A stretch of DNA of 41,150 bases from Heyndrickxia sporothermodurans (lineage in GTDB: Bacteria; Bacillota; Bacilli; Bacillales; Bacillaceae_C), in the NCBI RefSeq assembly GCF_016785185.1, contig NZ_JAEKDY010000020.1. One strand, given 5' to 3'. Positions 1-7,676 of this stretch are shown one piece after another (the first letter of the stretch is position 1; each line of letters begins with the position of its first letter). Position numbers and translations under genes: made by a program. The notes beneath the pieces are model-generated. The model was not told where the DNA came from, searched no databases, and was given only the letters and a program-made list of their open reading frames with translations.

Positions 1-163
1 ATAAAAAAACTCCTCCCAACTAATATGCAAAAAATTTAGCACATTCTGTCGGAGAAGTATATAGATTAATCTGGAGGAATTTGAAAAAAATATTTGGTTT
101 TTGGAGGAAATAAAGTGGCTATTTACAAGAATAGCATGTGGAATCAACTTTATTCTTTTCAAG

Positions 164-210
164 AAAAGGGCGCGATCATCGCACAATGTTGTACCGGAAT
201 AGCGCCATTT
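164..210. repeat. Small palindromic intergenic element
   Basis: The arms AAAGGGCGC and GCGCCATTT are inverted around a loop of about 30 bases, just upstream of the first gene. The GC-rich arms stand out from the AT-rich surroundings. It resembles the short palindromic repeats scattered in Bacillus genomes, but no second copy is present here. It could also be part of a 5' leader. I see no gene in 1-236. Confidence 0.35.
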
Positions 211-236
211 AAACGAATAAAATAAGGGGTTTTAAA

Positions 237-875
237 ATGATTGATTTTATAATTCAGTATAAGTGGTTACTTGTGATAATTGGTGAAATTCTCTTTTTTG
301 CCTTTGCTGGAGCCTTTTTTATTATAAGATATTGGTTTCGTCAGCCAGTTGTGAGCTACATTTTTGTTATCCTGCTAATTCTTAATGAATTGTTCCTTGC
401 ATTGTTGGCGATTTATGATTATATACAGACGGGGGAATTTTCCTCTTTTCAGGTTGTTACTGCTATTTTTTATATTTATCTTATTTTTGAAGGAAAAAAG
501 GAGTTTACGCGAATAGACCGCTATATTAAAAGGAAAGTAGCTTTATGGAAAGGTGAGACGGTACCCGATTTTCAAAAGGTCGAGGATGTGAACAGTAAAA
601 AGTATGGTCGTGCCCATGCCAGAGAAGAAAGAAAAGGTTGGTACATCCATCTTTTGATTTTTGTAATCGCACAATTGATTTTTTTAAATACGAGCAGTTT
701 CGCTGGTTGGCAAGGGATTAACTTGAATCATATTGGTAACTGGTTTCAAATTTATGAAGATCAAAGCATTAATCAAGCAAATGGTGTATGGGGAGTTATT
801 TTAGTCATTGATTTTATTTGGTCGTTCTCATACACAATCTGGCCAAAGAAGGAAAAGTCTAAGTCCAATAAGTGA
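237..875 (+). CDS. Hypothetical integral membrane protein, 212 aa
   Basis: ATG start preceded by AAGGGG. The protein has hydrophobic segments near residues 8-30, 38-60 and 70-85, a charged central loop (about 85-133, rich in K, R and E, probably cytoplasmic), then segments near 134-152 and 183-203 and a basic tail. This layout suggests about five membrane spans. I recognise no catalytic or transport motif and cannot name a family. The next gene, a lipoprotein, starts 95 bases downstream on the same strand, so the two may be cotranscribed. Codon use fits the AT-rich background. Confidence 0.7.
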   Translation: MIDFIIQYKWLLVIIGEILFFAFAGAFFIIRYWFRQPVVSYIFVILLILNELFLALLAIYDYIQTGEFSSFQVVTAIFYIYLIFEGKKEFTRIDRYIKRKVALWKGETVPDFQKVEDVNSKKYGRAHAREERKGWYIHLLIFVIAQLIFLNTSSFAGWQGINLNHIGNWFQIYEDQSINQANGVWGVILVIDFIWSFSYTIWPKKEKSKSNK

Positions 876-970
876 TAAAAAATGATCAAACATATCCATT
901 TAACATTTACAGTATTTTCTGTTATTTTAAATGTATACAAAACTCTGGAAATGGGGGGTACCAAATAAAG

Positions 971-1499
971 ATGCAAAGGAAATCAATCCGATTGATCGTT
1001 GTTGGACTATTTATTATAATTTTAGCGGCTTGTCATTCAAATCAAAATACAAGTGGTGAAAACGGAAAAGAAAATGAGGAAAAAACGGAGAAAAAAGGAA
1101 CGGTTAAGGAAGAAAAACCAGAAACGACAGAAGCGGTTGTACCCGAAGAGACGTATAAAGAATTAGACTTTCAAAATGTAACGTGGGGATTTGGCACACC
1201 GGATCTGGATTTACACTAAGGAAAATCATCCGAAAAAATTTGATTCTACTTTTACATGGGGTAAAAATGATGTGCTGTTAGTACAAATTAACGATTCAAA
1301 ATATAAAGGCTATAGTTTAATACCAAAGAAGCTTCAAGTAGTTAACGAAGGTACCGTCCAAATCGTAGTTGCATTGGAAAAGGAAGCAGGGAATGAACAG
1401 CAATTCCCACGCCGTTTTATGGAAGTCGAGAAAAATGTATTAGCGAATAAAAAGTTTGTTGTTGTAACAGAAAATGGTGAAAACGTGAAGTTGAATTAA
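971..1499 (+). pseudogene. Lipoprotein gene split by a frameshift
   Basis: The reading frame opens at ATG 971 behind a G-rich ribosome site. It encodes a lipoprotein signal peptide with lipobox ILAAC (Cys about residue 18), then a Lys/Glu-rich linker of about 50 residues. This frame stops at 1219. A second frame, open through 1499 with no ribosome site of its own, carries a beta-strand-rich domain (VLLVQINDSKYKGYSLIP onward). Moving from the first to the second frame needs a one-base shift around 1185-1218, so this was probably one exported lipoprotein of about 175 residues. Either the gene is broken or the base call is wrong. Function is unknown. Confidence 0.65.
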
Positions 1500-1654
1500 A
1501 GACTGATGTTTGTAGAAATAGCATAAAAACTAGCCAATCTTCAACCGAAAGCCGAATCCCATACTACATTATTGACAGAATGAATCTTATTTTAGCCCGT
1601 CAAAAATTCAAAAGTACAACTGTAGAAATAATTAGAAGAAGAGGTCTTATATCA

Positions 1655-1690
1655 ACAGTCCCATAAATGTTATGGGGCTGTTTTATTTTT
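1655..1690 (+). terminator. Rho-independent terminator
   Basis: ACAGTCCCATAA pairs with TTATGGGGCTGT (one G-U pair), followed by TTTTATTTTT. It ends the lipoprotein transcript. Confidence 0.8.
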
Positions 1691-1724
1691 TCAGTTTTTG
1701 CATCAAAAACAAGTAAAGTGTTTT

Positions 1725-1774
1725 ACAATATAATCATATTGCAAAGGAGCAGAGAATACAATATAATCATATTA
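1725..1774 (+). promoter_or_regulatory. tetR promoter with doubled operator
   Basis: The 16-base word ACAATATAATCATATT occurs twice, at 1725-1740 and 1758-1773, 33 bases apart (about three helical turns). Each copy holds the inverted repeat CAATAT-AATC-ATATTG, perfect in copy 1 and one base off in copy 2. A promoter sits across them: -35 TTGCAA (1739-1744), 17-base spacer, -10 TATAAT (1762-1767). Copy 2 contains the -10 and copy 1 touches the -35. This placement fits autorepression by the TetR protein encoded just downstream. Confidence 0.7.
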
Positions 1775-1796
1775 TAAAAAGAAAGGAGTATTCTTT

Positions 1797-2408
1797 ATGC
1801 CTAAAAAAGTGGATCTTGTGGAGAGAAGAAATCAAATTGCAGAAGCTACTTGGCAAGTAATATTGAAAAAAGGTATAGATAAAGCATCTATTCAAAATAT
1901 TGCAGCTGAAGCGAAAATGTCAGTTGGACTTATTCAGCATAATTTTTCATCCAAGGATGAGCTAATTCATTATGCGATGAAATTAGTGCTAGATCGAATG
2001 GAGGAACGTGCAAAAGATCGTTCAAATGCATTTGCTGGAACGAAAGAAGAAGCACTGAGAAGCTTAATGAAATTTCTTATACCGATCAGCCATGAGGAAG
2101 TGATGGAAGCAAGGGTATGGATTGCGTTTTTAGGTAATTCCTTTAGTGATCCTAAACTTCTTGAACTGAGGCAAAAAATGGATTCCTATTCGAGGAAAAT
2201 GATGACGATCATTGTGAAACTTATGGAAGAGCTCGGATATCTGCATAAAAAGAATGATCAAGACTTAGAAATTGAGATTCTTTACGCTTTTATAGATGGA
2301 GTTGTCATTCATGCACTCCAAAGTCCGGAACGGTATTCGGATGAAAAACTGGATCAACTTATAGAGTATTACTTAAAAGGGAGAAAGGAGAAAAAAACGG
2401 ATGGATAA
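1797..2408 (+). CDS. TetR/AcrR family transcriptional repressor, 203 aa
   Basis: The N-terminal TetR DNA-binding domain (residues about 8-55) shows the usual pattern: RRNQIAEATWQVILKKGIDKASIQNIA, then the recognition turn MSVGLIQHNFSSKDEL. The C-terminal helical ligand domain (about 75-195) resembles the BetI/PksA type. Start ATG 1797 lies behind GAAAGGAG. The last 8 bases overlap the next gene, a membrane protein, so the two are translationally coupled. The doubled operator over its own promoter suggests autorepression. The ligand is unknown, and the coupled membrane protein is the likely target function. Confidence 0.9.
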   Translation: MPKKVDLVERRNQIAEATWQVILKKGIDKASIQNIAAEAKMSVGLIQHNFSSKDELIHYAMKLVLDRMEERAKDRSNAFAGTKEEALRSLMKFLIPISHEEVMEARVWIAFLGNSFSDPKLLELRQKMDSYSRKMMTIIVKLMEELGYLHKKNDQDLEIEILYAFIDGVVIHALQSPERYSDEKLDQLIEYYLKGRKEKKTDG

Positions 2409-2943
2409 AGTTACACTTATCATACCTTTGGTCGTCGGAATATTAATCTTCCGCCAGTTTATCCCTAAGGAAGTTAAACAATTTGACCTAATCGGACTGC
2501 CCATTTTGGGATTAATTAAAACATATTCAGGTCTACCTAAAACCTTGGATGTTGTAATTATAGCAGAATTAATCTGCCTGCTAATCTTGGCGGCAGTTAT
2601 TGGTTACTTTCAGGCTAAGAAAACGAAGGTCGTTTACCATAATGGTAAATTGAGTACGATTGGAGGAGTCCAGTATATTATTGGATGGCTAGTCTTGCTT
2701 ATAGGAAGAATAATTATCTTATTTCTGTTTAACTTTACTGTTTTCAAAGAGGCACTTTATTTAGGAAAAGGACATTTAAAAGATGAAATCATTCTTTTGG
2801 TTTCTAATTCGGGAGATTGGTTAATCTGGTCCACTATTGCTGCATCTTCAATACTTTATAGTTTGACCTTGTATAAAGATCATCCGGAAATCAAGGAATT
2901 TATTCATACACAGGTGAAACAAAAAAGACAAGATATAGATTGA
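2401..2943 (+). CDS. CcdC/DUF1453-like membrane protein, 180 aa
   Basis: Four hydrophobic spans are visible, near residues 3-20, 50-70, 88-112 and about 135-157. The pattern (a short first span, IGLPILGLIKTYSGLP, a helix ending YFQAKKTKV, then a Gly-rich span) resembles CcdC-like DUF1453 proteins. I place it there by resemblance only. Its ATG lies inside the end of tetR (ACGGATGGATAA), so it is coupled to the regulator and probably controlled by it. Catalytic residues are not evident. It could be a small permease or a drug-response membrane protein. Confidence 0.7.
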   Translation: MDKVTLIIPLVVGILIFRQFIPKEVKQFDLIGLPILGLIKTYSGLPKTLDVVIIAELICLLILAAVIGYFQAKKTKVVYHNGKLSTIGGVQYIIGWLVLLIGRIIILFLFNFTVFKEALYLGKGHLKDEIILLVSNSGDWLIWSTIAASSILYSLTLYKDHPEIKEFIHTQVKQKRQDID

Positions 2944-2970
2944 AGGGATGGTTAAAAGGGAGCGTGAACG

Positions 2971-3042
2971 ATGAGAAACGGAAAAGTAACCATCCCAAAG
3001 GTTACTCCTTTGAATTTAGCAACCGCACTTCCTAAGGGGTAG
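2971..3042 (+). CDS. Candidate 23-residue peptide gene within a stem-loop
   Basis: ATG 2971 follows AAAGGGAGCG at good spacing and opens a 23-codon frame ending in TAG. The ribosome site and start lie in the loop of a perfect 10-bp inverted repeat (GGGATGGTTA 2945-2954, TAACCATCCC 2987-2996). The frame ends just before a strong terminator. The peptide is basic and has no membrane segment. This may be a leader peptide, a small protein or chance. Confidence 0.3.
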   Translation: MRNGKVTIPKVTPLNLATALPKG

Positions 3043-3048
3043 CAATTG

Positions 3049-3082
3049 GAACGCTGATGCTGGAACATCGGCGTTCTTTTTT
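3049..3082 (+). terminator. Rho-independent terminator
   Basis: GAACGCTGATG pairs with CATCGGCGTTC, followed by TTTTTT. It ends the tetR operon and lies 6 bases after the candidate peptide stop. Confidence 0.85.
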
Positions 3083-3297
3083 AGTGTATTCTTATATTTA
3101 TTATCATATAGCAATCTTAAAATGAAAGGGAACTACTGAAATGTAAGTAAAAACTGAATTGATATTTTGCTCAGCTAAAGAGAGCGATTATAAAACAATA
3201 CATATGTGAATATTTTCGAACAAAAGAGGTCAAATACGCTATATTATTGCCACTACCGTTATAATTAAAAATAACAAAACACGGAAGGTGGGGTAGC

Positions 3298-4407
3298 ATG
3301 GTTGGTTCTTTATCACTTAATGAAATAGCATGGAAACGTACCATAATATTTTTATTTTTAATTATCATCCCGAATTTTCTCGTTATGCAAGTTCAGCTAG
3401 TTGGCCCTGTTAATGACATGGTTGGACTTGGAACAGCGCTTGATCTTGTCATCATCTTGCCATTAGCACTTTATTTTTTTGGATTTAAGAAAAGAGTTTC
3501 CTGGTTGGTGTTGTGCGCATTTGTGTTCTGGGGGCTGCTCCTTGCTAATTGGATTATTCCTGATGAAGCAGATGCATATCTTTCCTATTTCAACCGTTCA
3601 GTTATAGTAATAGAGGCCGGGGTCATTGTATTAGAATTGGTCCTATTTGTCGCTATCGTAAAAAGGATTCCTCTCCTTCTTAAGAATTACAAGAATGAGA
3701 AGAATATGCATTATCACTTTTTATTAAGTTTTTCTGCAGCTATCCAAAGTACGTTTTCATTCAAGAATGAAAGGTTAAATAAATTCCAGTTCACACTACG
3801 TATTTTGGCAACAGATATTGCAGCGATCTATTATAGTTTGTTTAGCTGGCGAAAAAGCGTACCCGTTATTGAGAAAGGAAAAGGTAATACGTTTACATTT
3901 CATAAGAATGGGAGTTACCAAGGTGTATTTTTTATGATTGTTCATGCAATGATCATTGAGATTGTTGCGGTGCACGTTATTGTTTCCAATTTTAGCTACA
4001 ATGCTGCTTGGATACTTACTGGTCTTGATATTTATACTTTATTGTTCATCATATCTGATTACCAAGCCATCCGCTTATCTCCTGTCATATTAGATTCAAA
4101 AGGCATACATTTTCAAAAAGGGATTCGACAATACGGATTCGTACCATGGGAACAAGTAAATGGGGTAAACGAAAATACAAAGACCCCAAAGGAAGTAGAT
4201 CAAGATCGTCAAGCAATCGCACTAGCGCTTCACGGTCTGGAAAAAGAACCGATCCCCTATGTTATCAAACTAAAAGAACCCCTAGAAATTCAACAAATCT
4301 TTGGTTTTAAGAAAATCATCGAATCCATATATTTGAAAATGGATGAGCCACATAAATTTAATGAGACTGTTCATTCTTACTTAAAGGACATTAATTTTAA
4401 TGATTAA
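3298..4407 (+). CDS. Hypothetical polytopic membrane protein, 369 aa
   Basis: ATG start behind GGAAGGTGGGG. N-terminal spans lie near residues 13-33, 40-60, 66-84 and 100-122. A basic cytoplasmic stretch (about 122-150) follows, with two to three more spans around 155-180 and 205-255. The C-terminal soluble part (about 260-365) starts with SPVILDSKGIHFQKG and PWEQVNGV. That pattern resembles the bacterial PH-like fold found at the end of membrane proteins, but this is inference. I cannot assign a family. It stands alone between two hairpins and is probably monocistronic. Confidence 0.75.
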   Translation: MVGSLSLNEIAWKRTIIFLFLIIIPNFLVMQVQLVGPVNDMVGLGTALDLVIILPLALYFFGFKKRVSWLVLCAFVFWGLLLANWIIPDEADAYLSYFNRSVIVIEAGVIVLELVLFVAIVKRIPLLLKNYKNEKNMHYHFLLSFSAAIQSTFSFKNERLNKFQFTLRILATDIAAIYYSLFSWRKSVPVIEKGKGNTFTFHKNGSYQGVFFMIVHAMIIEIVAVHVIVSNFSYNAAWILTGLDIYTLLFIISDYQAIRLSPVILDSKGIHFQKGIRQYGFVPWEQVNGVNENTKTPKEVDQDRQAIALALHGLEKEPIPYVIKLKEPLEIQQIFGFKKIIESIYLKMDEPHKFNETVHSYLKDINFND

Positions 4408-4550
4408 ATAATGGCTGATTCATGATGAATACAGACCAGAAAATTGTCTAACTTAGTTTCCGCCAACAAGCAGTAAGCTACCACCTTATTAGTATATGAT
4501 GTGTGAGTGAATCTATATCACGGAAACAAGCCAGGGCTGTTCATATAAAA

Positions 4551-4586
4551 AAACCAGCTACGTCCTATCAAGAGATTAGCTGGTTT
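4551..4586. terminator. Hairpin between convergent or isolated units
   Basis: AAACCAGCTA pairs perfectly with TAGCTGGTTT around a 16-base loop. The A-run on the 5' side makes it a better intrinsic terminator for minus-strand transcription. On the plus strand only TTTAAAA follows. The rest of 4408-4640 shows no gene. Confidence 0.5.
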
Positions 4587-4642
4587 AAAAATATTTAGAA
4601 AATCTATTTACAGTTTTACTACTACGTGTTACATTATACCTG

Positions 4643-4822
4643 TAGTAAGTCTTACTAAATACCAAAACCACTGAACAGTGAAGTTGCAAAAATATTTTTA
4701 AGAAAGGTAATTGACACTCCTGCTACTTGGTGATACTATATACTTGTAATAAGTAATACTTAATAGCAAGGTTCACTAAAAGCTATTGAGTAAAAAATTT
4801 ACCTCAGTACTAAGTTATACTG
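4643..4822 (+). promoter_or_regulatory. padR promoter with palindromic operators
   Basis: The promoter is -35 TTGACA (4711-4716), 17-base spacer, -10 TACTAT (4734-4739). Three inverted repeats surround it: TAGTAAG-T-CTTACTA (4643-4657), TACTT-GTAAT-AAGTA (4741-4755, directly after the -10), and CAGTA-N8-TACTG (4805-4822, in the untranslated leader). All share TAC/AGTA half-sites. They are good candidates for PadR binding and autorepression. Confidence 0.65.
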
Positions 4823-4857
4823 AATACAAGTCAGACAGAATAGAGGTGGCTCTAAAT

Positions 4858-5181
4858 ATGGAAAATTTAACTGAAATGCTGAAGGGTTCGCTGGAAGGCT
4901 GCGTTCTGGAAATCATCAGCCGTCATGAAACCTATGGCTACGAGATTACCCGCCGCCTGAACGAGCTTGGATTTACCGAGGTTGTGGAAGGGACGGTCTA
5001 CACCATCCTCGTGCGATTAGAGAAGAAAAAACTGGTAAACGTCGAAAGAAAACCGTCGGATATGGGGCCGCCCCGCAAGTTTTACTCACTTAATGAGGCT
5101 GGTCGCAAGGAACTTGAATTGTTTTGGAAAAAATGGGACTTTGTATCATCAAAAATTAATATCTTAAAGGGGGAGCAATAA
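4858..5181 (+). CDS. PadR family transcriptional regulator, 107 aa
   Basis: Start ATG 4858 behind AGAGGTGG was chosen over an upstream TTG at 4786. The upstream choice would add 24 residues spanning an operator-like repeat and has no ribosome site. The winged helix covers residues 1-80, with the PadR hallmarks MLKGSLEGCVLEII, YGYEI, EGTVYTILVRLEKKKLV and PPRKFYSLNEAGR. The length is typical. Two DUF1048 genes and an ABC exporter follow on the same strand. The arrangement matches the LftR/LftS type of PadR-DUF1048 module known in Listeria. It probably represses the cluster until a toxic ligand is sensed. Confidence 0.92.
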   Translation: MENLTEMLKGSLEGCVLEIISRHETYGYEITRRLNELGFTEVVEGTVYTILVRLEKKKLVNVERKPSDMGPPRKFYSLNEAGRKELELFWKKWDFVSSKINILKGEQ

Positions 5182-5182
5182 A

Positions 5183-5560
5183 ATGAAGAAATTTATAGAG
5201 CTCATCATAGGTGATCTAGAAAGTAAGAAAGAATACAAGGCATTTATGAAAAAAGTAAATGCCCTCCCGAAAGATTATGCCTTTGTGTTCAAAAAGATTC
5301 AAAAGTACATGTGGAATTTCGGATACGGATTTGGTGAAGAAATCTTCAATTTGTATGAACTGTTTGAAGCTAGCGCAGCAGAAGGCAAGCATGTACTGGA
5401 TGTTACCGGTGAAGACGTGGCGGCATTTGCCGACGAATTGATGGCTATCTCAAAACTCGATGGAGAATCGGAGAGCATATTAAGAAGGAACGTAGATTTA
5501 AAAAAAGAAATTGCGAGTAGAGTTGAACAGCAAGTGAAAATATGGACGAATAAAAAATAA
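5183..5560 (+). CDS. DUF1048 protein, first copy, 125 aa
   Basis: A small all-helical soluble protein. The DUF1048 core is visible: KKEYKAFMKKVNALPKDY, YMWNFGYG, LYELFEASAAEGKHVLDVTGEDVAAFADEL. It starts one base after the padR stop region, behind GGGGGAG, so it is cotranscribed and coupled. DUF1048 proteins habitually sit next to PadR regulators and drug exporters (the LftS arrangement). Their biochemical role is not settled. The C-terminus (about 88-125) is a Lys/Glu-rich helix that differs from the second copy. Confidence 0.88.
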   Translation: MKKFIELIIGDLESKKEYKAFMKKVNALPKDYAFVFKKIQKYMWNFGYGFGEEIFNLYELFEASAAEGKHVLDVTGEDVAAFADELMAISKLDGESESILRRNVDLKKEIASRVEQQVKIWTNKK

Positions 5561-5578
5561 TGCAGGAGGTTAAATACC

Positions 5579-5923
5579 ATGGTAAATTTCATCAAAAAGA
5601 TACTTGAAGATAAAAAAGAATACAAAGAAATGATGGCGCGTGTGGAAGCTTTGCCAGACGACTACCCAGAAGCTTATAAAAAAATCTGCAACTATATGTG
5701 GAATTTCGCATCTGGTAACGGAATGGATATGTTGAGAATTCAGTATGATCTCATTGATTTGTTTGAAGCTGGTGCGGCAAATGGCAAAGAAGTTTTGGAA
5801 GTGACAGGTGAAGACGTGACAGCATTCGCCAATGGACTTATCGATCAAGCGAAAAGTTGGGAAAATAAGTTACGCAATAATTTAAACAAAAGCATTTTAA
5901 ATCGTGTGGGTAAGAAAAAGTAA
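5579..5923 (+). CDS. DUF1048 protein, second copy, 114 aa
   Basis: It starts at ATG 5579 after GGAGG. It is a paralogue of the preceding gene with the same blocks: DKKEYKEMMARVEALPDDY, NYMWNFASG, DLFEAGAANGKEVLEVTGEDVTAFANGL. The two copies differ at the N-terminus and over the last 30 residues, so this is an old tandem duplication rather than a recent one. Two non-identical copies suggest a heteromer or divided tasks. A hairpin and repeated operator-like sequence lie between it and the ABC genes. Confidence 0.88.
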   Translation: MVNFIKKILEDKKEYKEMMARVEALPDDYPEAYKKICNYMWNFASGNGMDMLRIQYDLIDLFEAGAANGKEVLEVTGEDVTAFANGLIDQAKSWENKLRNNLNKSILNRVGKKK

Positions 5924-5937
5924 GCGTTGAACACCCC

Positions 5938-6017
5938 AACTGAACAGCTTTATAAAACAAGATGTTCAGTTATATTTTTAACTCAGTACTAAGTTGTACT
6001 TATTATCAGTCTTACTG
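5938..6017 (+). promoter_or_regulatory. Intercistronic hairpin and operator repeats before the ABC genes
   Basis: AACTGAACA (5938-5946) and TGTTCAGTT (5963-5971) form a 9-bp stem. Next comes a 19-base near-copy (18/19) of the padR leader sequence: 5982-6000 matches 4803-4821. A further palindrome, CAGT-CTT-ACTG, lies at 6007-6017. This suggests the ABC genes have a second, PadR-controlled entry point, with partial termination or RNA processing in between. Confidence 0.55.
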
Positions 6018-6045
6018 AATAGAGGGATACAAGGAGGAAAATAGT

Positions 6046-6807
6046 TTGAAAAATGCAGCGATTTCTGTAAAAGGGCTAAAAAAGTCCTTTAAAGATAAGG
6101 AGGTCTTAAAGGGGGTAAATTTTGAGGTGCGGCGTGGCGAAATTTTCGCACTGCTTGGATCAAATGGAGCGGGCAAGACGACGACGGTCAACATTCTTTC
6201 GACACTGATGAAGCCCGATGATGGTGAAGTATGTATTTGCGGCTTTGACACCCAGCGTCAATCGGATCATGTTCGCCAGAGCATCAGCCTGACAGGGCAG
6301 TTCGCAGCTTTAGACGGCATGCTCACTGGGCGGGAAAATCTGATAATGATTGCCAAGTTGCGGGGAGTTTCCAATCCGGCACAAGTTGCCGACAATCTGC
6401 TTGCAAAATTCAGCTTAACGGACGCGGCCAACCGCCGAGCGGATCAGTATTCGGGTGGAATGAAGCGCCGCATTGACATTGCCATGAGCCTAATCGGTAA
6501 GCCAGAAGTCATTTTTCTCGACGAACCGACGACAGGGCTTGATCCAGAAGCACGGATTGATGTTTGGAATTCCGTCAAGGAGCTTGCCAAAGGCGGCACG
6601 ACCATTTTGCTGACGACCCAGTACTTGGAGGAAGCAGAACAACTAGCGGACCGTATCGCCATCCTTCATGGCGGAAAAATCATTACGATCGGTACCCTTA
6701 CCGAACTTAAGGAAATGTTCCCGCCAGCAAAAGTGGAGTACATTGAGAAGCAGCCGACATTGGAGGAAATTTTCCTCGCAATTATTGGAAAAAAGGAGGA
6801 GATATAA
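6046..6807 (+). CDS. DrrA-like multidrug ABC transporter ATP-binding protein, 253 aa
   Basis: The TTG start at 6046 is set by AAGGAGG 8 bases upstream. The ATPase domain shows Walker A GSNGAGKTT (residues 38-46), signature YSGGMKRR (135-142), Walker B VIFLDEP (155-161) and D-loop TGLDPEAR. The switch region reads LLTTQYLEEAEQLADR: Q replaces the usual switch histidine, as in daunorubicin-resistance (DrrA) ATPases. The C-terminus carries the EKQPTLEEIF segment of that family. It energises the permease encoded directly downstream. The coding sequence looks richer in GC and in GCG/GGC/CGC codons than its neighbours, suggesting acquisition by transfer. Confidence 0.93.
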   Translation: MKNAAISVKGLKKSFKDKEVLKGVNFEVRRGEIFALLGSNGAGKTTTVNILSTLMKPDDGEVCICGFDTQRQSDHVRQSISLTGQFAALDGMLTGRENLIMIAKLRGVSNPAQVADNLLAKFSLTDAANRRADQYSGGMKRRIDIAMSLIGKPEVIFLDEPTTGLDPEARIDVWNSVKELAKGGTTILLTTQYLEEAEQLADRIAILHGGKIITIGTLTELKEMFPPAKVEYIEKQPTLEEIFLAIIGKKEEI

Positions 6808-7557
6808 ATGAAAAGCAAAACAGGTGTATTACTAGGTCGTTTAATGCGCAATATCATGCGCAGCCCAGATACGATTATTACGGTGGCGATTACGCCGATT
6901 ATGATGATGCTGCTGTTTGTTTACGTATTTGGCGGCGCCATAAAGACAGGAACAGACAATTATATCAATTATTTATTGCCGGGAATCTTGCTGATGGCGA
7001 TCGCATCCGGCGTCGCATACACTTCGCTACGGTTGTTTACGGATGTAAAGAGCGGGCTGATGGCGCGTTTCATTACTATGCCCATCAAGCGCTCGTCGGT
7101 ATTGTGGGCTCACGTGTTAACTTCGATTGTTTCCAATGCTCTGACTCTCGTGATAGTTTTCCTTGTCGCGCTCTTAATGGGCTTCCGTTCCAACGCGGAT
7201 ATTCTGGATTGGCTTGCGGTAGCTGGGATACTCGGACTGTTTACGCTGGCGCTGACATGGCTGGCGGTCATTCCCGGCTTGACAGCGAAGTCTATGGAAG
7301 GGGCAACAGCTTACTCGTACCCGCTGATTTTCCTGCCATTTATCAGTTCGGCCTTTGTGCCGACCGAAACGATGCCTAAAATTGTCCGTGTGTTCGCTGA
7401 GAATCAGCCCGTGACTTCAATTGTGAATGCGATTCGTGCCCTATTATATGAAGGTCCTGTTGGCAACGATATCTGGATTGCGCTTGCTTGGTGCGTCGGC
7501 ATTATGGTCATTGCTTACTTCTTCGCCAGTAAAAAATTTAAACGTCAGTTAGGGTAA
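6808..7557 (+). CDS. DrrB-like ABC-2 permease, 249 aa
   Basis: The ATG follows the ATPase stop with no gap, behind GGAGGAGAT. About six membrane spans are visible (near 20-42, 50-70, 95-125, 130-155, 165-185 and 222-240). The ABC-2 signature region LPFISSAFVPTETMP precedes ENQPVTSIVNAIRALL, typical of DrrB-type exporters. It forms the membrane half of the exporter, presumably a dimer with two ATPase subunits. The substrate is probably a hydrophobic antibiotic or dye but cannot be read from sequence. Base composition is similarly GC-rich. Confidence 0.93.
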   Translation: MKSKTGVLLGRLMRNIMRSPDTIITVAITPIMMMLLFVYVFGGAIKTGTDNYINYLLPGILLMAIASGVAYTSLRLFTDVKSGLMARFITMPIKRSSVLWAHVLTSIVSNALTLVIVFLVALLMGFRSNADILDWLAVAGILGLFTLALTWLAVIPGLTAKSMEGATAYSYPLIFLPFISSAFVPTETMPKIVRVFAENQPVTSIVNAIRALLYEGPVGNDIWIALAWCVGIMVIAYFFASKKFKRQLG

Positions 7558-7590
7558 GGACACCATCAAACAAAGGAAATTAGATTAACG

Positions 7591-7635
7591 AAAAATCGGC
7601 TCTTCCGTTTCGTAAAGGAGAGAGCCGATTTTTTT
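7591..7635. terminator. Rho-independent terminator
   Basis: AAAATCGGCTCT (7592-7603) pairs with AGAGCCGATTTT (7621-7632) and a T-run follows. An A-run on the other side lets it serve the convergent MFS gene as well. Confidence 0.9.
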
Positions 7636-7676
7636 AATAAAAGGTCAAATGGATCGGAATACAGGGTGAAGATGAT

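Noticed and set aside
4786..4857. TTG start giving a longer PadR
   Set aside because: It has no ribosome site and the added codons run through an operator-like repeat. The ATG at 4858 has a good site and family length.
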